From assembly GCA_028690665.1 (NCBI GenBank), contig JAQVAV010000008.1, positions 49,273 to 113,272 on the forward strand: DNA of 64,000 nt. The letters run 5' to 3'. Both the position numbers and the translations under genes were made by a program. Positions 39,523 through 47,670 of this stretch are shown here, piece by piece (the first letter of the stretch is position 1; each line of letters begins with the position of its first letter). Under the pieces are notes generated by a model. The model saw only the letters and a list, made by a program, of their open reading frames with translations, did no database searches and was not told the DNA's origin. This DNA comes from Paludibacter sp. (lineage in GTDB: Bacteria; Bacteroidota; Bacteroidia; Bacteroidales; Paludibacteraceae).

Positions 39523-41859
39523 ATGAAACGAATTTGGGATATTGGATTATTAATTCTTTGTTGTCATTTACTTATAGAAAATACGGCTCTTGCTATAAAT
39601 AAAAACGATTCATTATTGGCTTACGTAAATCCTTTTGTCGGAACATCCGGTTTCGGGAACACATATCCGGGAGCACAAATTCCGTTTGGAGGAATACAAA
39701 TAAGTCCTGATACTGACGATGATGATTACGATACGGCATCAGGATATAAGTATGGCCATAAAACCATCATGGGATTCAGCCTGACCCATTTGAGCGGGAC
39801 AGGCATTCCTGATTTAGGCGACTTTCTTTTCCGGCCGGGTATTGGCACAATCAAATCCACTCCGGGTACCTCTGAAAAAACCGAACAAGGTTACCCGTTC
39901 AAATATTCTCATCATAGAGAGTGGGCAAGTCCGAATTACTATGCGGTTGACATTTTGGATGAAGGTATAAAAGCGGAAATGACAGCTGGCATAAGAAGCG
40001 GCATTTTCAGGTTTACATTTCCGGCATCCGACAGCTCATATATACTTATTGATCTGAATCACACATTATTACACAGTTGCAAATGGAGCAATGCAAGATT
40101 TGAAAATGATTCGACTATTACCGGGTCTAAATTGGTAAAAGGCTGGGGACCGGAACGGCATGTGTACTTTGCCGCTGTTTTTTCTAAAAAATTCGACGAT
40201 GAAGGTATTATGCAGGCAGGGAAACCTGTAATTTATAATACAAAAAGGTTCAGAAGCAACCGGGAAGCATGGGGAAAAGATCTTAAGGTCTGGTTCAAAT
40301 TTAAATCTGTTGCAAATGAGCAAATTATAATCAAAACAGCTGTTTCGGGAGTAAGTACGGCAGGAGCTCTTGCAAACCTGAAAGAAACAGAAACAGATAA
40401 TTTTGAATCGCTAAAAGCAAAAGGAGAGCAAAAATGGGAACAGGAATTATCCAAATTTATTGTCACAGGGAATAAATCTCAAAAAACAACTTTTTACACA
40501 TCTGTTTACCATGCATTTTTACATCCATTTGTTTTCGAAGATTCCGATGGTAAATACCGGGGATTAGATAAAAATATTGAAACCGCGAAGGGTTTTACAA
40601 ATTACACTGTTTTTTCGTTGTGGGATACTTATCGGGCTTTACATCCATTATTCAATCTTGTACAACGGGATGTAAACGCCGACATTATAAATTCCATGCT
40701 GGCTCACTACGATAAAAGCGTGGAACAAATGCTTCCCATTTGGTCGTTTTACGGTAATGAAACATGGTGCATGATTGGTTATCATGCGGTTTCTGCCATA
40801 GCAGACGCCATTGTCAAAGATGTGAAAGGATTTGACTATGAAAGGGCATATCAGGCAGCTAAAACCACAGCTATGAATCCACACTACGACTGCCTGCCGG
40901 AATACGAAAAAACAGGCTGGGTTCCTTTTGATAAAGAAAGAGAATCGGTATCGAAAACTTTAGAATACGCTTATGACGATTATTGTATTGCTCAGGCTGC
41001 CAAGAAGCTAAACAAGCTGGACGATTATGAATATTTTATGAACAGGGCCATGTCGTATCAGAATCTGATTGACCCAAAAACAAAATATATGCGAGGTAGA
41101 AATGCTGCCGGAGAATGGCGAACTCCTTTTGCGCCTGTTGCATATACCGGTCCCGGATCGGTCAACGGTTGGGGAGATATTACCGAAGGTTTTACGATGC
41201 AATATACCTGGTACGTTCCACATGACGTACAGGGATTAATAAGCAAAACCGGACTCAAATTATTCAAATCGAGACTTGATTCGATGTTCACCATCCAGCT
41301 GCCTGATGACATACCGGGGGCTCATGATATTCAGGGAAGAATCGGTGCTTACTGGCACGGGAATGAACCCTGCCATCAAATTATATACCTGTATAATTAC
41401 CTGAAAGAACCTTGGAAATGCCAAAAATGGATTCGACATGTTTCTGCCGACTTTTACGGAGACCAACCGGGATCTTTGAGCGGGAATGACGATTGCGGAC
41501 AAATGTCAGCCTGGTATATTTTCAACTGCATGGGATTTTATCCGACTTCACCATCAAGCAACATTTACAACATTGGTTCTCCGGCTATGGAAGGCGTTGT
41601 AATGACATTAAGCAATGGAAAGAAAGTTTCTGTATCAACAGAAAACTGGTCGAAAAAAAATGTATACATAAAAGCGATGTATCTTAATGGTAAAAAATAC
41701 GACAAATCATACATTACTTACGATGACATTTGCAACGGAGCTGAAATCCATTTTGTAATGAGTGCAAAACCCGAATACAGAAGAGCTGTTTCGAAAAGTA
41801 GTATTCCTCCTTCGGTGAGCAGTTCATCTCAAACATTGAAATATAAAACAACATTATAA
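39523..41859 (+). CDS. GH92 alpha-mannosidase, first of three
   Basis: A 778-residue exported enzyme with a signal peptide (about residues 1-26). The GH92 fold begins at YVNPFVGTSGFGNTYPGAQIPFGGIQISPDT. SLTHLSGTGIPDLGD at about residue 86, LWDTYRALHPL, ITEGFTMQYTWYVPHDVQGL at about 550 (whose Glu fits the catalytic acid), WHGNEPCHQ, and SGNDDCGQMSAWYIFNCMGFYP at about 653 (acidic residues of the base/calcium site) are the family landmarks. GH92 enzymes remove terminal alpha-mannose with inversion, using Ca2+. Linkage specificity cannot be read. First gene of a four-gene unit. Confidence 0.95.
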   Translation: MKRIWDIGLLILCCHLLIENTALAINKNDSLLAYVNPFVGTSGFGNTYPGAQIPFGGIQISPDTDDDDYDTASGYKYGHKTIMGFSLTHLSGTGIPDLGDFLFRPGIGTIKSTPGTSEKTEQGYPFKYSHHREWASPNYYAVDILDEGIKAEMTAGIRSGIFRFTFPASDSSYILIDLNHTLLHSCKWSNARFENDSTITGSKLVKGWGPERHVYFAAVFSKKFDDEGIMQAGKPVIYNTKRFRSNREAWGKDLKVWFKFKSVANEQIIIKTAVSGVSTAGALANLKETETDNFESLKAKGEQKWEQELSKFIVTGNKSQKTTFYTSVYHAFLHPFVFEDSDGKYRGLDKNIETAKGFTNYTVFSLWDTYRALHPLFNLVQRDVNADIINSMLAHYDKSVEQMLPIWSFYGNETWCMIGYHAVSAIADAIVKDVKGFDYERAYQAAKTTAMNPHYDCLPEYEKTGWVPFDKERESVSKTLEYAYDDYCIAQAAKKLNKLDDYEYFMNRAMSYQNLIDPKTKYMRGRNAAGEWRTPFAPVAYTGPGSVNGWGDITEGFTMQYTWYVPHDVQGLISKTGLKLFKSRLDSMFTIQLPDDIPGAHDIQGRIGAYWHGNEPCHQIIYLYNYLKEPWKCQKWIRHVSADFYGDQPGSLSGNDDCGQMSAWYIFNCMGFYPTSPSSNIYNIGSPAMEGVVMTLSNGKKVSVSTENWSKKNVYIKAMYLNGKKYDKSYITYDDICNGAEIHFVMSAKPEYRRAVSKSSIPPSVSSSSQTLKYKTTL

Positions 41860-41892
41860 AAAATTATTTAAGGTATAAAGGAACTATATTTT

Positions 41893-44800
41893 ATGAAAAA
41901 ATTTCTCGTCGCAGCAGTACTTTTTAATTTAGCATTCTTCAGCGGACAAGCTGTCATATTCAAACCACAAGCAATCTTCGATTTGTCTCCAAACAGCAAA
42001 ACATCTATTGATGTAAACCTTGTAGCGGATGATAATCCCCGTACTTTTTTTAAAGCAAGCGGGAATACTCTTACACTGTACTATAAATTTCAGCAAGCAG
42101 TTAAAGCAACTTGTTACACCCTGACTTCCGCTGACGTTGATAAAGCTTCTGATCCAAGCCAATTTGTTCTGAAAGCTTCAAATGATGGTAAAAAATGGGT
42201 TATTCTTGACAGTAGAAAAAATATTGAATTTTATTCCCGGTTTCACGAACAAATTTTTCCTGTTTCAAAACCGAATGCTTACCGCATATATAAAATAGAA
42301 TTAAAATCAGAATCCAAAAATTCGAAAATTGCAATAGCAGAATTTTCCCTGAATGATACAAAATCGCCATTAACAGGTTGGGAAAATTTTACCTATCCGA
42401 ATGTTAAATTTACAGATAAAGATATAAGTGTTGCCGGATCTCAAATTTACAAAAGACTTATCAATGATCCTGAAAAGTTTATTCGCGATCATGCTCAAAA
42501 AGTAGCTTCTATTCTTTATTGGACAGATAAAAATAAAATTCCGGATATCAGAATACTAAACTACGAACTTCGCCCCGACAAGGGCATTTCTGCCAAAGGA
42601 GGGGATGCTCCTGAAATTGACATTTTTTATAGTGCCGACTGGGTCGAAAAAACCGCGAAGAACAAGGGCGATTTTGATGTCCTTTATGAAACAAGAGGCG
42701 TTTTGTATCACGAATTAACTCACGGGTATCAATATTCCCCTAAAGGTTGTGGTACATACAGACGTGGAGATGAATATTTTGCATTTATTGAAGGTTTGGC
42801 CGATGCCGTCAGATATGAAGCAGGATTCTTTCCTGTAACTAACCGTAGCCCCGGAGGCAATTGGATGGATGGTTATCAGACAACCGGATTCTTTTTACAA
42901 TGGCTTACGACTAAAGATCCGGATTTTATCCGCAAATTCAATCGTTCGGCAATCGAAATTGATCCGTGGAGTTTTGATGCTGCCATGAAACATATTTTGG
43001 GTGAAAATAAATCGGTTCAGGGTCTTTGGGACGAATATCAGGAATTTGTAAAAAAGGATGTTCAGGAAAGAAAACTTAAAACTGGCTTAGCTGACCTGGC
43101 AAATCCTTTAATGGGTACAGACTCCAAAATTTCATTTTCGAATGGGAATACCTACCCTGCCATTGCGCTTCCGTGGGGCATGAACTTCTGGACTCCCCAG
43201 ACCGGGAAAATGGGAGATGGCTGGCAATATACTTATCATTCGGACAAAATCAGAGGCTTTAAACAAACTCATCAACCCAGTCCCTGGATAAACGACTACG
43301 GACAATTTTCCATTATGCCTGTTACAGGCTCGGCTAAGTTCGATCAGGACAGCAGAGCATCATGGTTTTCTCATAAATCTGAAATCGCAAAGCCTTATTA
43401 TTATAGCGTATATCTTTCGGAACATCATGTGACAACGGAAATCACTCCGACAGAACGTTGTGCTTATTTCCGTTTTACTTTTCCAAAAACCGACAGTGCT
43501 TTTGTGGTTATCGATGCTTTTGACAGAGGTTCTTACGTAAAAGTCATTCCGGAAGAAAACAAAATTATCGGTTACACAACCCGGAATAGTGGTGGTGTTC
43601 CTCAAAATTTCAAAAATTATTTTGTTATTATTTTTAACAAGCCATTTCTTTCGGAGCAAATCTGGAGCGAAAAAGACTTAAAACAGGGAATTCTTGAACT
43701 AAAAGACAATCATGTTGGTGCTATTGTAGGCTTTTCGACCCAAAAAGGAGAACAAATTACAGCCCGTGTAGCGTCATCGTTTATCAGCTTCGAACAGGCC
43801 GAATTGAATATGAAAGAAATAAGTTCCGGGACATTTGATGAAACGGAAATGGCTGCTAAAAAACGATGGAATGATGTACTGGGACGAATTGTTGTTGAAG
43901 ATGACAACATTGATAAGTTACGCACGTTCTATTCCTCCATGTATCGTTCCGTTCTTTTTCCGAGAATGTTTTATGAACTTGACAAAACAGGTAATCCTGT
44001 TCATTACAGTCCTCATACAGGAGATGTTCGTCCGGGTTACTTTTTTACAGATACCGGGTTCTGGGATACTTTCCGGAGTTTGTTCCCATTTGTAAATTTA
44101 GTATACCCTTCCGTTGCTGCAAAAATGCAGGAAGGTTTGCTAAATGTATATCTCGAAAGCGGATTTTTTCCTGAATGGGCAAGTCCCGGACATCGGAGCT
44201 GCATGGTTGGAAACAACTCGGCTTCCGTAGTGGCCGATGCTTATCTGAAAGGCATTACCGAATGTGATTCGGTAAAAATATACAAAGGACTGCTTTCCGA
44301 TGCCAATAGTGTCCATCCCCAGATTAGTTCTACCGGACGTTTGGGATTTCAGTACTATAACACCAAAGGTTATGTTCCGTACGATGTAAACATAAACGAA
44401 TCGGCAGCACGTACACTTGAATATGCTTACGATGACTGGTGTATTTATCAAATGGGGAAAAAATTACATCGTCCTCAGGCCGAGCTTGACTTATATAAAT
44501 CACGAAGTCTGAACTATAAGAATCTTTTTGATCCGGAAACAAAATTAATGCGGGGACGCAATGCCGATGGCAGTTTTGAATCCCCTTTCAATCCGTTTAA
44601 ATGGGGGGATGCCTTTACCGAAGGAAATAGCTGGCATTATACATGGTCGGTATTTCACGATGTACAGGGTTTGATTAATTTGATGGGAGGCGATCGGTCT
44701 TTTGTAAGTATGCTCGATTCCGTTTTCGCTATGCTTCCCGTTTACGACGACAGCTATTATGGCGGAGTAATCCACGAAATCAGGGAAATGGAAGTTATGA

Positions 44801-45294
44801 ATATGGGACAATATGCCCATGGAAATCAGCCCATACAGCACATGATATATCTTTACAATTATGCCGGTGCCCCGTATAAAACTCAGTATTGGGTACGCGA
44901 AATTATGAACCGATTGTATTTTGCAACACCGGATGGCTACTGTGGAGATGAAGATAACGGACAGACTTCTGCATGGTATGTATTTTCTGCCATGGGATTT
45001 TATCCTGTTTGCCCTGCATCTGATCAGTATGTATTGGGAGCTCCATTATTTAAAAAAGTCACGCTAAACCTCGAAAACGGAAATAAAGTAGAAATTAATG
45101 CTCCTGAAAATAGTGATACAAACAGATATATCCGTGAAATGAAATATAACGGTGAAGTTTATAACAAGAATTATCTGAATTATTTTTCTCTTCTTAATGG
45201 AGCTAAAATTGACTTTATGATGTCAGGTCGCCCTAATTTGGAAAGAGGAACAGACAAAGATGCAGTTCCCTATTCTTTGTCGAATGAAAAATAA
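41893..45294 (+). CDS. Three-domain fusion: discoidin-like domain, BSP-type metallopeptidase, GH92 alpha-mannosidase
   Basis: An 1133-residue exported protein. After a signal peptide (about 1-20), residues 25-155 form an F5/8C (discoidin)-like sandwich (YTLTSADVDKASDPSQFVLKASNDGKKWVIL). Residues about 165-395 match the plant and bacterial basic secretory protein (BSP) peptidase family: VLYHELTHGYQY gives HExxH at 273-277, and FIEGLADAVRYEAGF gives a candidate third zinc ligand at Glu300. Residues about 400-1133 are a complete GH92 domain (NPLMGTDS, FWDTFRSLFP, FTEGNSWHYTWSVFHDVQGL, HGNQPIQHM, CGDEDNGQTSAWYVFSAMGFYP). The frame is continuous with no stop or shift. It lies 33 bp after one GH92 gene and 7 bp before the next. 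A single chain with both protease and mannosidase motifs suggests action on mannosylated proteins. Confidence 0.9.
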   Translation: MKKFLVAAVLFNLAFFSGQAVIFKPQAIFDLSPNSKTSIDVNLVADDNPRTFFKASGNTLTLYYKFQQAVKATCYTLTSADVDKASDPSQFVLKASNDGKKWVILDSRKNIEFYSRFHEQIFPVSKPNAYRIYKIELKSESKNSKIAIAEFSLNDTKSPLTGWENFTYPNVKFTDKDISVAGSQIYKRLINDPEKFIRDHAQKVASILYWTDKNKIPDIRILNYELRPDKGISAKGGDAPEIDIFYSADWVEKTAKNKGDFDVLYETRGVLYHELTHGYQYSPKGCGTYRRGDEYFAFIEGLADAVRYEAGFFPVTNRSPGGNWMDGYQTTGFFLQWLTTKDPDFIRKFNRSAIEIDPWSFDAAMKHILGENKSVQGLWDEYQEFVKKDVQERKLKTGLADLANPLMGTDSKISFSNGNTYPAIALPWGMNFWTPQTGKMGDGWQYTYHSDKIRGFKQTHQPSPWINDYGQFSIMPVTGSAKFDQDSRASWFSHKSEIAKPYYYSVYLSEHHVTTEITPTERCAYFRFTFPKTDSAFVVIDAFDRGSYVKVIPEENKIIGYTTRNSGGVPQNFKNYFVIIFNKPFLSEQIWSEKDLKQGILELKDNHVGAIVGFSTQKGEQITARVASSFISFEQAELNMKEISSGTFDETEMAAKKRWNDVLGRIVVEDDNIDKLRTFYSSMYRSVLFPRMFYELDKTGNPVHYSPHTGDVRPGYFFTDTGFWDTFRSLFPFVNLVYPSVAAKMQEGLLNVYLESGFFPEWASPGHRSCMVGNNSASVVADAYLKGITECDSVKIYKGLLSDANSVHPQISSTGRLGFQYYNTKGYVPYDVNINESAARTLEYAYDDWCIYQMGKKLHRPQAELDLYKSRSLNYKNLFDPETKLMRGRNADGSFESPFNPFKWGDAFTEGNSWHYTWSVFHDVQGLINLMGGDRSFVSMLDSVFAMLPVYDDSYYGGVIHEIREMEVMNMGQYAHGNQPIQHMIYLYNYAGAPYKTQYWVREIMNRLYFATPDGYCGDEDNGQTSAWYVFSAMGFYPVCPASDQYVLGAPLFKKVTLNLENGNKVEINAPENSDTNRYIREMKYNGEVYNKNYLNYFSLLNGAKIDFMMSGRPNLERGTDKDAVPYSLSNEK

Positions 45295-45301
45295 CTTATA
45301 A

Positions 45302-47632
45302 ATGAAAAAAATATTTTTATTGATAATCACAACTTGTTCCGTCATTATGAATGTTTCGGCTCAAAGCAGTTTGACCAATTACGTCAAACCTATTGTCGGG
45401 ACAAAGTCGATGGGGCACACATTCCCGGGAGCCTGTGCACCTTTTGGGTTGGTGCAACTAAGTCCCGACACCGAAATTATTCCGCAGAATATTGATGGCG
45501 TTTATCAAAAAGATGTTTATAAATACTGTGCCGGTTATCAGTACGATGATCAAACTATTGTCGGATTTAGTCACACACATTTAAACGGAACAGGACATTC
45601 TGATTTAGGCGATATCTTGATTATGCCAACAACAGGAGAACTAAAACTCGATCCCGGAACGGCAGAACATCCGGAAACAGGCTATCGCTCACACTTTTCC
45701 CACAAAAGAGAAATTTCTGAGGCTGGTTACTATTCGGTCATGCTTGATGATTATAATATTAAAGCAGAAATGACCGCTACGGAACGTATCGGAGTACACA
45801 AATATACTTTCCCGGCAGGCGAAGCCCATCTCATTATAGATTTGATTCAGGGCATTTACAATTACGACGGAAAAGTATTGTGGGCGAATTTACGTGTAGA
45901 AAACGACACCCTGCTTACAGGCTACAGAATTACCCGTGGTTGGGCAAGAACAAATTATACTTATTTTGCGATTTCATTTTCAAAACCCATTAAAGATTAT
46001 GGATGCAGAAACGACGAAAAAGTAAAGTATAACGGATTTTGGCGGAAATTCAATCTCGACAGAAACTTCCCGGAGATGGGAGGTAAAAAACTGACCGCAT
46101 ATTTCAACTTTGATTTTAAAGCAGGTGAAACGTTAACGGTAAAAGTAGCACTCTCCCCGGTCGATTGTGTGGGAGCTTTAGCAAACCTTCGCGTCGAAGC
46201 CTCGGGTAAATCGTTTGATGAGATTAAAACTCAGACACATCAAAAATGGGAAAAAGAGCTTTCCGTAATAACGGCAAAAGGAAATTACGATGCTTTATGC
46301 GTGCTATATACTTCTCTGTACCACACCATGATAAACCCATCTGTTTATATGGATGTTGATGGACGTTACAGAGGAATTGACCACAACATACATCAGGCAA
46401 ATGGGTTCACCAATTATACGGTATTCTCGGTTTGGGACACCTATCGGGCATTCCATCCGCTGATGAATATCATCAATCGCAAACGGAATACGGACTTTGT
46501 AAAATCGATGTTGGCTCATTGGGAACAAAGCGTTCATCATGCCTTACCAGTCTGGTCGCTTATGGGCAATGAAAACTGGTGTATGATTGGGTATCATTCC
46601 GTATCAGTATTGTCGGATGCGGCAGCCAAAGGGTTGGACTTTAACAAACAGGAGGCGCTACAAGCTATGATTACAAGTTCAAATCTGAAATACTACGATG
46701 GCATTGACAACTATTTAAAATATGGTTATGTCCCGGCAGAAGTGAATGGCAGTAGCGCATCCATAACACTTGAACATGCGTATGATGATTTTTGCATTGC
46801 TACATTTGCCAAATCAATCGGGAATGATTCCGTTGCAGATATTTATTTTCGGAAAGCCATGAATTATAAAAACCTTTTTGATCCATCAACGGGATTTATC
46901 CGTCCGAAATATAAAAACGGGAAATGGAAAGAAAATTTTGATGTATTAGCCACTAATGGACAAGGATTTATAGAAGGAAACTCGTGGAACTATTCATTTT
47001 ATGTACCTCAGGATGTCAACGGACTGATAACAGAAATGGGTGGAGACAAACGGTTCATACAACGTCTCGACTCTTTATTTACAATGCATTTGCCAGCCAA
47101 ATACTTTGAAGACACCGAAGATATTACAGAAGAAGGTATGATAGGCAATTATGTACACGGCAATGAACCGAGCCAACATGTACCATATCTTTATACATGG
47201 ACTTCACAACCGTGGAAATCCCAACAATGGATTCGGGAAATTATGGATACCAAGTACCTGAATAAAGTGGACGGACTTTGCGGAAATGATGATTGCGGAC
47301 AAATGTCAGCCTGGTATATTCTTTCGGCCTTAGGATTTTATTCCGTGTGTCCCGGAATTGATCAGTATGTGCTTGGTGCGCCCTATTTTGAAGAAATGAC
47401 AATCCATTGGGGAAACGAAAAAACTTTCGCGGTAAAAGCACCCGGAGTTTCGGCAAAAAACAAATATGTAAAATCTGTTATTCTGAACGGGAAACTTTAC
47501 AATAAAGCGTATATAACTTCTACCGACATTCTGAATGGAGGAGAACTCAGATTTATTATGAGTAGCAAGCCTAATAAAAAAAGGATATTTAATGAAATTC
47601 AAAAACCATATTCATTAACCTTCATAAAATAA
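45302..47632 (+). CDS. GH92 alpha-mannosidase, third copy
   Basis: A 776-residue exported enzyme (signal peptide MKKIFLLIITTCSVIMNVSAQ). Landmarks: YVKPIVGTKSMGHTFPGACAPFGLVQLSPDTE, FSHTHLNGTGHSDLGDILIMP, VWDTYRAFHPL, FIEGNSWNYSFYVPQDVNGL, YVHGNEPSQHVPYLY, and CGNDDCGQMSAWYILSALGFYSVCP at about residue 659. It resembles the first copy in the HGNEP and GNDD motifs and differs from the fusion protein (HGNQP, GDED), so the operon holds two GH92 subtypes, probably with different linkage preferences. It starts 7 bp after the fusion gene. Confidence 0.95.
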   Translation: MKKIFLLIITTCSVIMNVSAQSSLTNYVKPIVGTKSMGHTFPGACAPFGLVQLSPDTEIIPQNIDGVYQKDVYKYCAGYQYDDQTIVGFSHTHLNGTGHSDLGDILIMPTTGELKLDPGTAEHPETGYRSHFSHKREISEAGYYSVMLDDYNIKAEMTATERIGVHKYTFPAGEAHLIIDLIQGIYNYDGKVLWANLRVENDTLLTGYRITRGWARTNYTYFAISFSKPIKDYGCRNDEKVKYNGFWRKFNLDRNFPEMGGKKLTAYFNFDFKAGETLTVKVALSPVDCVGALANLRVEASGKSFDEIKTQTHQKWEKELSVITAKGNYDALCVLYTSLYHTMINPSVYMDVDGRYRGIDHNIHQANGFTNYTVFSVWDTYRAFHPLMNIINRKRNTDFVKSMLAHWEQSVHHALPVWSLMGNENWCMIGYHSVSVLSDAAAKGLDFNKQEALQAMITSSNLKYYDGIDNYLKYGYVPAEVNGSSASITLEHAYDDFCIATFAKSIGNDSVADIYFRKAMNYKNLFDPSTGFIRPKYKNGKWKENFDVLATNGQGFIEGNSWNYSFYVPQDVNGLITEMGGDKRFIQRLDSLFTMHLPAKYFEDTEDITEEGMIGNYVHGNEPSQHVPYLYTWTSQPWKSQQWIREIMDTKYLNKVDGLCGNDDCGQMSAWYILSALGFYSVCPGIDQYVLGAPYFEEMTIHWGNEKTFAVKAPGVSAKNKYVKSVILNGKLYNKAYITSTDILNGGELRFIMSSKPNKKRIFNEIQKPYSLTFIK

Positions 47633-47670
47633 ATTCACCGTCAACAAAAAATTCTTAAATAAAATATACA

